From: an uncultured Collinsella sp. | GTDB taxonomy: Bacteria > Actinomycetota > Coriobacteriia > Coriobacteriales > Coriobacteriaceae | Length of the DNA stretch: 6,616 nucleotides | Direction of reading: 5' to 3' | NCBI GenBank assembly: GCA_900759435.1 | Contig: CAAEVD010000128.1 | Location: 1 to 6,616 of the forward strand | Shown: piece after piece, positions 1 through 5,589 of the stretch | Layout: the number at the start of each line of letters is the position of its first letter | Position numbering within the stretch: position 1 is the stretch's first letter | The notes under the pieces: model-generated | The model's input: the letters and a program-made list of their open reading frames with translations, nothing else | What the model was told of the DNA's origin: nothing | Databases searched by the model: none | Made by a program: the position numbers and the translations under genes

Positions 1-255
<255 letters not shown>

Positions 256-288
256 TCGCTGCTGTTAGCGCATCGCGCCTTATAGTCA

Positions 289-321
289 GGGGCCCGTATC
301 CTATCGGATGCGGGCCCCTTT
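289..321 (+). terminator. Rho-independent terminator of pgi
   Basis: A 12-bp stem pairs 289-300 (GGGGCCCGTATC) with 307-318 (GATGCGGGCCCC), with one T-G wobble and a 6-nt loop, followed by TTT and a T-rich stretch. It lies 33 bp after the pgi stop. On the minus strand the hairpin is followed by TGACTATA rather than a T tract, so it would be a poor terminator for the convergent TraG-like gene. Confidence 0.9.
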
Positions 322-396
322 GCTTTGCTGTGGTCCCGGGGCGCACGGCTTTTGTGGAACATCGCCGGGGCGTCGCGCGCTGCGAGAACCCTGCGC

Positions 397-1701
397 CTAG
401 ATCTCGGCCTCCGCATGGCCTCGCTGCGCCTCGGGCAGCTCCTCGTAGAGCGGATGGTCTTCGAGCCTAAAGCGCTCGACCTGTTCGGGAGTGCGACCGC
501 GTACAAAGAGCCACGAGCGATCGATCGGCGTCGCCATGAGCGTGCTGGGCAGCGCGTCGGCGCGGTCGGAAAACACCCGGGCACTCTCGGGATCCTGGAA
601 CGCCAGCACCAGATGCGTGTCGCAGTTGCCCATGATGGAGCGTGCGCGTGCCTCGCCATAGAGCGCATCGAGCTGGTTGGTCGACTGCAGCAGCAGCGTT
701 GCCCAGATGTTGCGGCTTCGGATAATCGAGAGCACGTTGTCGATCTGGGGGATCTGCAGATTTGCGAAGTCATCGAGCATAAAGCGCACGGGCACGGGCA
801 GGCTGCCGTCGGGCTGCCTATCGGCTTCGCGAATGAGGCCCATAAACGCCTGCGTAATAAAGAGGCCGGTCAGCGGATCGAGATTGCGGTCAATATCGCT
901 CACGGTTACAAACAGGGCGCAGGGGGTGTGTCCCATGGAAGCGAAGTCCACCTGATGGCACTCACGATAGAGCTGTGCCGCACCGTCGAATCCCAGACAC
1001 ATGACCTTTTCGGCAAGGATGCCGACGATGCTCGCGTGCATGCGCTCGGCATTTTGCGTAATGGCGTAGCGCCGCCATAGCGAGAGGGCATAGCTTTGGG
1101 GGTCGGTCGTGATCAGGTCGTCAAACAATCGACCCGTGGCACCGTCCTGCAGGTGCTCGATCAGCTTGATGACCGAGCTGATCGTCTGCTCGTCGGCGGG
1201 TAGCTGTTCGGTGACGTAGGCGATAAGACACGACAGCAGGTTTGCCGCCGCATGATCCCAAAAAGGCTGGTTGTTGTCCTCGATGGGGCAGATGGCCTTT
1301 GCCACCGAGAGGATGTCCTGCTGGTTGGGCCTGCCGTCCGCCTTGCGGCGAATGTGCCTCAGGGGGTTGTAGCCGCAGCGCTCGATGCCGGGCGCAAGGG
1401 CCGGGACGGTGTTGAGGTCGGCGAAGTTGAGACATTGCACGCGGTAGCCGTGGGCTGCCAGCACGGGTCCCACTTCGCGACAGAGCGTGCCTTTGGTGTC
1501 GAGCACGATGTAGCTTGCGTTCATTTGCAGCAGGTTGGGCTTGAGGACGTTTCGGGTCTTGCCGGCTCCCGAGGGGCCGATCACAAGTGCGTTGTTGTTG
1601 AGTCCCGTTTGGCGGGTGTCGCAGGAAAGCGTTCGATCCTTGGCGAGGATGGTGGACGATGCGGACTCAGATGCGGCGAGGCGGCTGGCGAGGTTAGACA
1701 T
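397..1701 (-). CDS. VirD4/TraG-family P-loop ATPase lacking a membrane anchor (434 aa)
   Basis: The protein matches the TraG/VirD4 coupling-protein family, hexameric ATPases that normally feed DNA or protein substrates into type IV secretion channels. Features: SCDTRQTGLNNNALVIG leading into Walker A GPSGAGKT (42-49); YIVLDTKG (64-71), the family's D-x-KG segment; CGYNPLRHI (109-117); Walker B FMLDDFAN (307-314); LLLQSTNQLDALYG (336-349); GNCDTHLVLA (358-367). The start is ATG at 1701: an ideal AAGGAGGT at 1707-1714 sits 5 nt upstream, whereas the longer open frame upstream runs through the ClpP-like gene. Two oddities: relatives normally have N-terminal transmembrane helices, but only about 41 polar residues precede Walker A, so the protein looks cytosolic; and the usual DEFAN of Walker B is DDFAN. 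The gene overlaps the ClpP-like gene by 8 bp, which suggests translational coupling. The family call is firm. A role in conjugation is not shown, because no relaxase or channel gene is in view. Confidence 0.9.
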   Translation of the reverse strand: MSNLASRLAASESASSTILAKDRTLSCDTRQTGLNNNALVIGPSGAGKTRNVLKPNLLQMNASYIVLDTKGTLCREVGPVLAAHGYRVQCLNFADLNTVPALAPGIERCGYNPLRHIRRKADGRPNQQDILSVAKAICPIEDNNQPFWDHAAANLLSCLIAYVTEQLPADEQTISSVIKLIEHLQDGATGRLFDDLITTDPQSYALSLWRRYAITQNAERMHASIVGILAEKVMCLGFDGAAQLYRECHQVDFASMGHTPCALFVTVSDIDRNLDPLTGLFITQAFMGLIREADRQPDGSLPVPVRFMLDDFANLQIPQIDNVLSIIRSRNIWATLLLQSTNQLDALYGEARARSIMGNCDTHLVLAFQDPESARVFSDRADALPSTLMATPIDRSWLFVRGRTPEQVERFRLEDHPLYEELPEAQRGHAEAEI

Positions 1702-2311
1702 GGGCGACCTCCTTGGTGGTCGAGAGGATTTCGTGGGCAAAGCCGAGCTCGACGGCGCGCTCGGCCGAAAGGTAGGTGTCTTTTGCAGTGAGGGACTGGA
1801 TGCGCTTGGGCGTGAGGCCGCTGCGATCCGAGAGGATTTGCGTGAGGGTCTTGCGGGTCTGCATGAGACGCCGGCTGGTTTCCTGCAGCGCAAGTGCCGA
1901 GCCGCCTGCCCCCTGGGGGATCAGCGGGTCGTGAATCATGAGCTCTGCATGGGGCGCCATACGGCGATCGTCGCCGCCCATAAAGATCACGGCGCCCATG
2001 GACGCGGCGAATTCCAGGCAGACGGTGCGGATGGGGCACGATGCGAGGCGCATGGCGTCATAGATCGCAAGACCCGATCGCACGCTTCCGCCGGCGCTGG
2101 CGACAAATATGGTGATGGGGCGGCTGGGGTCGGTGGCATCGAGCAGGCGAATCTGCTGGCATAGGTCGTGAGCCATCGGGGTTTCGATGTTTCCCATGAC
2201 GGAGAGCTCGCGACGGGCGAGCATCTCATCGTAAATGCTGGTAAGCGTGATACCTCGGGCGGATTCACGCATGGTGAGGGGGCTGATGATGGGGGAATGA
2301 TTGGTGTCCAT
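1694..2311 (-). CDS. ClpP-like serine peptidase (family S14), 205 aa
   Basis: ClpP-fold peptidases form barrels that cleave polypeptides delivered by an ATPase partner. This one is full length. Aligned by eye with ClpP it has ASAGGSVRSGLAIYDAM (71-87) in place of the usual NSPGGSV segment, FAASMGA with nucleophile Ser104, LMIHDPL with His127, and AKDTYLSAERAVELGF with Asp178 at the position of the catalytic aspartate of E. coli ClpP. The triad is therefore complete and the enzyme is predicted to be active. The start is ATG at 2311, with AAAGGAG 6 nt upstream. No signal peptide or membrane segment is seen. The P-to-A change in the substrate-binding SPGG strand, and its place between an unknown gene and a TraG-type ATPase, argue that it is an accessory paralogue rather than housekeeping ClpP, which usually neighbours clpX or tig. 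TepA-like or phage protease relatives are alternatives within the same superfamily. Confidence 0.88.
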   Translation of the reverse strand: MDTNHSPIISPLTMRESARGITLTSIYDEMLARRELSVMGNIETPMAHDLCQQIRLLDATDPSRPITIFVASAGGSVRSGLAIYDAMRLASCPIRTVCLEFAASMGAVIFMGGDDRRMAPHAELMIHDPLIPQGAGGSALALQETSRRLMQTRKTLTQILSDRSGLTPKRIQSLTAKDTYLSAERAVELGFAHEILSTTKEVAHV

Positions 2312-2374
2312 GAGGACTCCTTTCTGTTGGTTGTGTTGTGGAATAGGATTGTTGCCCGCGGAGGGGCTGGCGGG
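2312..2374 (-). other. Intergenic spacer with GC hairpin and CA-rich leader before the ClpP-like gene
   Basis: A 6-bp hairpin (2354-2359 GCCCGC with 2370-2375 GCGGGC) touches the stop codon of the 296-aa gene. Read on the minus strand it is not followed by a T tract, so it is not an obvious terminator. It is followed by a CA-rich stretch and the AAAGGAG ribosome-binding site of the ClpP-like gene. No convincing promoter is seen, so read-through from the upstream gene is most likely. Confidence 0.4.
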
Positions 2375-3265
2375 CTACAGGGTTCGTCCGAGCCTGAGAT
2401 CGAGCTCGGCTGTGGGGCAGGCTGCCTGTTCGTGCGGCTCGCAAGCGCCAAGGGCTCCAAAGCGATGGAGCGTTGCGACGGGCGTGGTGTAGGCGAGCCG
2501 CAGCTGATGCTCGACAGGGGCACATCCGTCATTTTTGTAATGAGCCGCGTAGTACTGCGCGATGCTGGCGTTCATCTCGCTGCCATTGCGATGGCGCTCA
2601 AACTGGCGTCTGCAGGTCTCGATGATCTTTGCTACCGACTTGGGTGCCGTCGCGGGAACAAGGGCGAGATAGCCCTCAAATAGCTCGTTGATGCTCAGGA
2701 GGCACAGCAGATCGATCAGCGTCCTTATGGCTGCTCCCTCGGCGGAAAAGTGCGCGGTCATGCGGTTATATCGGTTACGGTCGACGATGGCCACATGGGG
2801 TCTTGGAGTTTTCTGCCCCGTGGTCCCGGGCTTTTGCCGCGCCTGTGTATTGAGCTCGACGTTGCAGCGCTTGAGGCCGTCCAGCGGAAGGAACAGTGCG
2901 GTGCGCAGGGTGTTCCGCTTGCTTTCGAGTTCATGACGCTCGTCGGGTTCCCATTCGAGCTTGAGTTTCGTGTCGAGCGCCGTAAGCATATGGGCTAGGC
3001 AGCCTACGGTAAGAACGCACGAATCGTTGCCGCGTTTTGGGGCATAGGGGTCTGTCAGCTTGCGAATGTCGGGGTCGCCCATGATCTTTGTGCAGCGCTT
3101 CAGCAGTTGAGGGTGGTCGGCCAAGATCGTCGCGAGCGGTAGCGACGCGTAGTTCTTGATGGTCGCGGCGGCAAAGGCGGCGTCATATTCGTTTGCATAT
3201 GCTCGCTCAATTCGGGCATCCAGAATGCTTTTCTTATCGCCGTCTTCAGCGTGGTGGTTTGTCAT
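2375..3265 (-). CDS. Unrecognised 296-aa protein, first gene of the ClpP-like/TraG-like unit
   Basis: I do not recognise a family. The start is ATG at 3265, with TTGGAG at 3271-3276 (GGAG 5 nt from the start). The frame stays open upstream to 3421, but that ATG has no ribosome-binding site and the extension is low-complexity. The protein is mostly charged and helix-prone (DARIERAYANEYDAAFAAA, residues 16-34; ERHELESKRNTLRTALFLPL, 109-128). It has a basic, Pro/Gly-containing middle (QARQKPGTTGQKTPRPH, 141-157) and a hydrophobic leucine-rich helix (RTLIDLLCLLSINELFEGYLA, about 181-201) that is too mixed for a clear membrane span. There is no signal peptide and no catalytic motif I can name. Six cysteines are scattered (58, 83, 89, 134, 188, 218) with three more near the C terminus (248, 275, 283), without zinc-finger spacing. 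It lies 63 bp upstream of the ClpP-like gene on the same strand, so it is probably co-transcribed. Adaptor, substrate or regulator roles are all possible. Confidence 0.72.
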   Translation of the reverse strand: MTNHHAEDGDKKSILDARIERAYANEYDAAFAAATIKNYASLPLATILADHPQLLKRCTKIMGDPDIRKLTDPYAPKRGNDSCVLTVGCLAHMLTALDTKLKLEWEPDERHELESKRNTLRTALFLPLDGLKRCNVELNTQARQKPGTTGQKTPRPHVAIVDRNRYNRMTAHFSAEGAAIRTLIDLLCLLSINELFEGYLALVPATAPKSVAKIIETCRRQFERHRNGSEMNASIAQYYAAHYKNDGCAPVEHQLRLAYTTPVATLHRFGALGACEPHEQAACPTAELDLRLGRTL

Positions 3266-3280
3266 AGCTTCTCCAATCGG

Positions 3281-3350
3281 TTGATGTTCGTGCTGTTTGT
3301 TGATGTGTTGGTTGTCGTGAGTGATGTGCTTGCCGTGGGTGATGTGCTGA
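3281..3350 (-). repeat. Imperfect short repeats in the CA-rich 5' leader of the 296-aa gene
   Basis: On the plus strand GATGT recurs at 3283, 3302, 3323 and 3341 (spacings of 19, 21 and 18 bp). The last two units, CGTGAGTGATGTGCTTGC and CGTGGGTGATGTGCTGAC, are near-identical 18-mers. Read on the minus strand this is a CA-rich, G-poor sequence ending 15 bp before the start codon, so the transcript leader should be weakly structured. In the frame of the downstream gene it would read HITHGK-HITHDN, but there is no ribosome-binding site to support translation from further upstream. Confidence 0.5.
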
Positions 3351-3581
3351 CGTTGGGGTGCTATGCGGTTTTCAATGAGCCCGTGAGGCAGTTGCTGCAG
3401 GGGCGGGATGGAACGGCCCATGCAAGGCGGAAGGCATCGTGCTCAAAATCGAGACAGCAATGCCCTGGGTGCCTCACATGTGGCAGTTACCTCATTAAGT
3501 TGTCATTGCGTTTGGGGTTGTACTTTGCCGATCTTCCTTCTCTTACACGCTAAAACTCAAACTTCATATGCTCGATCAAAC

Positions 3582-3603
3582 GATGACCACCGGAGCGGTC
3601 ATC
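3582..3603. promoter_or_regulatory. Perfect 7-bp inverted repeat at the predicted minus-strand start site (operator candidate)
   Basis: GATGACC (3582-3588) and GGTCATC (3597-3603) flank an 8-nt centre. The repeat begins just downstream of the predicted minus-strand -10 (3607-3612), so a protein bound there would cover the transcription start. Read on the plus strand it is a hairpin followed only by TTTAAAG, and there is no upstream plus-strand gene to terminate. It could instead be a short stem at the 5' end of the minus-strand RNA. Confidence 0.45.
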
Positions 3604-3606
3604 TTT

Positions 3607-3635
3607 AAAGTACGTTCGTTTTGCTGATTTGACAA
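3607..3635 (-). promoter_or_regulatory. Sigma70-type promoter for the minus-strand three-gene unit
   Basis: On the minus strand TTGTCA (3635-3630) is separated by exactly 17 nt from TACTTT (3612-3607). The -35 matches 5 of 6 consensus bases; the -10 matches at T1, A2 and T6. Transcription would start near 3600, giving a leader of about 335 nt before the 3265 start codon. I found no better candidate between 3266 and 3600. Confidence 0.45.
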
Positions 3636-3657
3636 GAACTAATTTTGAAATTAATTT
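3629..3657 (+). promoter_or_regulatory. Sigma70-type promoter for the Cof-type HAD gene
   Basis: A consensus TTGACA (3629-3634), a 17-nt spacer, then TAATTT (3652-3657). The spacer is AT-rich and contains AATTTTGAAATT. Transcription would start near 3664 and run through a leader of about 209 nt to the ATG at 3873. Its -35 overlaps the -35 of the oppositely directed promoter. Confidence 0.7.
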
Positions 3658-3663
3658 CTCCGG

Positions 3664-3872
3664 GATGAAATGAGGTCGGTGGGGCGGCCGCGTTTAGCGT
3701 CGTTAGCTTTGCATGTGGTGGCTCGGCGTTTGGGCTGGAACGACTGAGCCCCGAGATGGCGTCCCGTCCATGTTTGAGACAATATATGACTTTTTGCCCG
3801 TTGCAAACGGAGTCGCGGTGGGTGTTCTGTATGATGGCTCAGACAAGGTTGTTCAATGACAGGGAGGCATAT
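3664..3872 (+). other. Long leader of the Cof-type HAD gene
   Basis: This stretch, between the predicted transcription start and the ATG, holds a possible stem (CTCG 3722-3725 and GGGCT 3732-3736 with AGCCC CGAG 3747-3755, with a 6-nt bulge), a small hairpin CCGTT-GCA-AACGG (3798-3810), and a 48-codon open frame (3713-3859) without a Shine-Dalgarno sequence. The ribosome-binding site AGGGAGG is at 3861-3867. I recognise no known riboswitch class. With 3266-3663 it makes up the 607-bp gap between the divergent genes. Confidence 0.4.
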
Positions 3873-4715
3873 ATGGCAATCAAAGCCATCGCGATGGATA
3901 TCGACGGTACGCTCACCAACGATCAGAAAGTGATTAGCCCGCGTACGCGCGAGAAGCTGCTCGCGGCGCAGGAGTCGGGCATTAAGCTCATTTTGGCTTC
4001 GGGCCGTCCCGCATGGGGGCTGCACGCGTTGGCACAGGAGCTCGACCTTCAAAACCATGACGGTCTGCTGGTGGCCTTTAACGGCGCTCACGTCGTCGAT
4101 GCCCAGACCGACGAGGTGCTGTTCGATCAAGCTATGCCTGTCGACGAATTGCATCGCCTGATTGATCACCTGCGTAATTTTGACGTGATCCCTATGATTT
4201 CGCTCGGTCGCGATCTGCACGTCGAGGACTCGTACCATTGCATGATCACGCTGCCTGACGGCTCGCAGAAGAATATCGTCAAGTATGAGCGCGACGCGTG
4301 CGATCTTAAGATTCGCGAGGTGGAGAGTCTGCATGAGGTCGCTGATGCTTATCCCGTGGACAAGCTACTCACTGCGGGCGACCCGGCCTATCTGCAAGCG
4401 CATCACGAGGAGATGTACGCGCCCTTTACTCAGACGCTTTCGGGTATGTTTACGGCCGACTGGTACTTCGAGTTTACGGCGCCCGGTATCGACAAGGCCC
4501 GTGCGCTCGAGGGTGCCCTGCCCAAGCTCGGCATCGATGCCAGTGAGGTCGTATCGTTTGGCGACGGCCAGAACGACAAGTCCATGATTGAGTGGGCCGG
4601 CACCGGTGTTGCCATGGGCAACGCGGTTGACGAGGTTAAGGCTGTGGCCCAGATGGTGACCGCCAATAACAACGAAGATGGTATTGCAATGGCGCTGGAT
4701 AAGCTGCTGGGCTAG
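3873..4715 (+). CDS. Cof-type HAD-IIB phosphatase (280 aa)
   Basis: A cytoplasmic Mg-dependent phosphatase of the HAD superfamily, Cof/YidA-like branch, which typically dephosphorylates sugar phosphates or other small phosphometabolites. All four motifs are present: motif I MDIDGTLT with nucleophile Asp9 and acid/base Asp11; motif II LASGRP with Ser43; motif III GIDKARAL with Lys208; motif IV FGDGQNDKSM with Asp231 and Asp235. Between motifs II and III lies the alpha/beta cap (about 80-200) typical of class IIB. Length is normal for the family. ATG at 3873 is chosen because AGGGAGG (3861-3867) lies 5 nt upstream and motif I begins at residue 8. The same frame is open from an ATG at 3756, but those residues lack a ribosome-binding site and family resemblance. 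It is followed by a hairpin and then a second HAD gene. The exact substrate cannot be inferred. Confidence 0.93.
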   Translation: MAIKAIAMDIDGTLTNDQKVISPRTREKLLAAQESGIKLILASGRPAWGLHALAQELDLQNHDGLLVAFNGAHVVDAQTDEVLFDQAMPVDELHRLIDHLRNFDVIPMISLGRDLHVEDSYHCMITLPDGSQKNIVKYERDACDLKIREVESLHEVADAYPVDKLLTAGDPAYLQAHHEEMYAPFTQTLSGMFTADWYFEFTAPGIDKARALEGALPKLGIDASEVVSFGDGQNDKSMIEWAGTGVAMGNAVDEVKAVAQMVTANNNEDGIAMALDKLLG

Positions 4716-4738
4716 AATCGCCGATTAATGCATGGTTC

Positions 4739-4767
4739 GGGCGCCTGCTCGCGGGCGTCCTTTTGTT
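4739..4767 (+). terminator. Hairpin terminator or attenuator between the two HAD genes
   Basis: GGGCGCCTG (4739-4747) pairs with CGGGCGTCC (4752-4760) as a 9-bp stem with two T-G wobbles and a CTCG tetraloop, followed by TTTTGTT. It ends where the ribosome-binding site of the next gene (AGGGAGG, 4768-4774) begins. No separate promoter is obvious between the genes, so partial read-through may set the level of the second enzyme. Confidence 0.75.
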
Positions 4768-4779
4768 AGGGAGGGTGCC

Positions 4780-5439
4780 GTGTCCGCATTTCCGTTCGAC
4801 GCCGTCATCTTTGACATGGACGGCGTCATTGTCGATACCGAGTATTACTACCTGGGCGAGACTGCCGCGTTTGCCAAGGAGCTTGGGCTTAATCTGACTC
4901 AAGAGGAGTTGAATGGGCAGGTCGGTACCTCGCATCAGTTCTTCCTGCATATGCTGGTCGATTGGTTTGAGCGCGCCGGTAAGGGGCATTTTACTGGCGA
5001 GGAAGCGTTGGCCCGTTGGGACGAGTGGGCGCATAAGCGTCCGCGCGACTATCAGGCTTTGATTAACCCAGGCGCCGTGGATACGATTCGAGAGCTGCCG
5101 CGCCGTGGCGTTCGCGTGGCGCTTGCTAGCTCGTCTCCGATGGATAGCATCGAGGAAGTGCTCAATGCGTGCGGGCTGTCGGATGCCTTTGAGTATGTGG
5201 TGAGCGGTGAGCAGTTTAAGGAGAGCAAGCCCGAGCCCGACATCTACCTGCATGCGCTGGACCTGCTGGGGCTGCCCGCGAATCGCTGCTGCTGCGTTGA
5301 GGATTCGGTGCCTGGCATCACTGCCGGCAAGCGAGCCGGTCTGACAGTCATTGCCAAGCGCGAGGAACGCTTTGGCTTTAGCCAGGATGCCGCGGACAAG
5401 ATTATCGACCAGCTGCCGGAGCTGCTCACGCTTTCTTAG
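4780..5439 (+). CDS. HAD-I phosphatase, beta-phosphoglucomutase-like (219 aa)
   Basis: A cytoplasmic HAD-superfamily hydrolase of the beta-phosphoglucomutase/phosphatase group. Motif I is FDMDGVIVDTE with Asp12 and Asp14; motif II is VALASSSP with Ser117; motif III is ESKPEPDIY with Lys150; motif IV is VEDSVPG with Glu174 and Asp175. A helical cap occupies about residues 20-95, as in subfamily IA. Length is typical. The start is a GTG at 4780, because AGGGAGG (4768-4774) is 5 nt upstream and motif I falls at the normal distance. An in-frame ATG at 4732 would place 16 extra residues across the terminator hairpin. True phosphoglucomutase activity is possible, but the FDMDGVIVDTE signature is shared with many sugar-phosphate phosphatases, so only the fold and general chemistry are secure. 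A run of three Cys (170-172) before motif IV is unusual. Confidence 0.93.
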   Translation: MSAFPFDAVIFDMDGVIVDTEYYYLGETAAFAKELGLNLTQEELNGQVGTSHQFFLHMLVDWFERAGKGHFTGEEALARWDEWAHKRPRDYQALINPGAVDTIRELPRRGVRVALASSSPMDSIEEVLNACGLSDAFEYVVSGEQFKESKPEPDIYLHALDLLGLPANRCCCVEDSVPGITAGKRAGLTVIAKREERFGFSQDAADKIIDQLPELLTLS

Positions 5440-5523
5440 GAGCGCGGTAGTTGCGCGTTTTTCGGGTCTGATGAGTAAATAGCCAACATTTTGGTGCGAC
5501 ACCTAGCATACTTTAAGCTAATG

Positions 5524-5562
5524 CGGGCTTAAGGGCTTGTTGAATGCTCTTAAGCCCGTTTT
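5524..5562 (+). terminator. Rho-independent terminator after the HAD pair
   Basis: CGGGCTTAAGGGC (5524-5536) pairs with GCTCTTAAGCCCG (5546-5558): 13 pairs including one G-T, with a 9-nt loop, followed by TTTT. It ends the HAD transcripts and lies only 27 nt before the start codon of the GntR gene. Confidence 0.9.
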
Positions 5563-5567
5563 AGAAT
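5540..5567 (+). promoter_or_regulatory. Promoter of the GntR gene embedded in the terminator
   Basis: TTGAAT (5540-5545) in the hairpin loop, a 16-nt spacer formed by the right arm and T tract, then TAGAAT (5562-5567), which matches 5 of 6 bases of the -10 consensus. The start would fall near 5574, giving a leader of about 16 nt with GGGAG (5578-5582) before the ATG at 5590. An upstream alternative (TTGGTG at 5491) has a poor -10, and its transcript would have to cross the terminator. Confidence 0.5.
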
Positions 5568-5589
5568 TAATTGTGCTGGGAGAGGGTAT

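Noticed and set aside
325..1080. 251-codon plus-strand open frame
   Set aside because: It is antisense to the TraG-like ATPase, whose Walker motifs and ribosome-binding site are clear. It has no ribosome-binding site or recognisable domain and arises from GC-biased third positions.
1702..1893. N-terminal extension of the TraG-like protein to an ATG at 1893
   Set aside because: The added residues are a Ser/Pro/Arg-rich shadow of the ClpP-like gene. The perfect AAGGAGGT before 1701 fixes the shorter start.
1535..2164. Long plus-strand frame over the ClpP-like gene
   Set aside because: Antisense shadow: the minus strand encodes a full-length ClpP fold with catalytic triad.
2168..2683. 171-codon plus-strand frame over the 296-aa gene
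   Set aside because: It crosses the ends of two minus-strand genes, has no ribosome-binding site, and its composition (Gly/Arg-rich) is shadow-like.
397..3265. Complete conjugative or integrative element
   Set aside because: No relaxase, VirB4-like ATPase, integrase, att repeats or tRNA junction are visible. Only the coupling-type ATPase is present, so the claim is not supported.
3281..3350. Possible CRISPR or iteron array
   Set aside because: Only four imperfect units of 18-21 bp without unique spacers, and no cas or replication initiator gene nearby. Better explained as a repeated leader.
3756..3872. 39-residue N-terminal extension of the Cof-type HAD
   Set aside because: No ribosome-binding site at 3756, and the added residues are not family-like. 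AGGGAGG at 3861 supports the ATG at 3873.
3651..4334. 227-codon minus-strand frame
   Set aside because: It is antisense to the Cof-type HAD gene with all four motifs, and it runs through the plus promoter and leader.
4732..4779. 16-residue N-terminal extension of the second HAD from an ATG
   Set aside because: It would be translated across the terminator hairpin, while the GTG at 4780 has a strong ribosome-binding site and correct motif I spacing.
4636..5502. 288-codon minus-strand frame
   Set aside because: It is antisense to the second HAD gene and crosses a terminator hairpin. There is no family resemblance in the translation.
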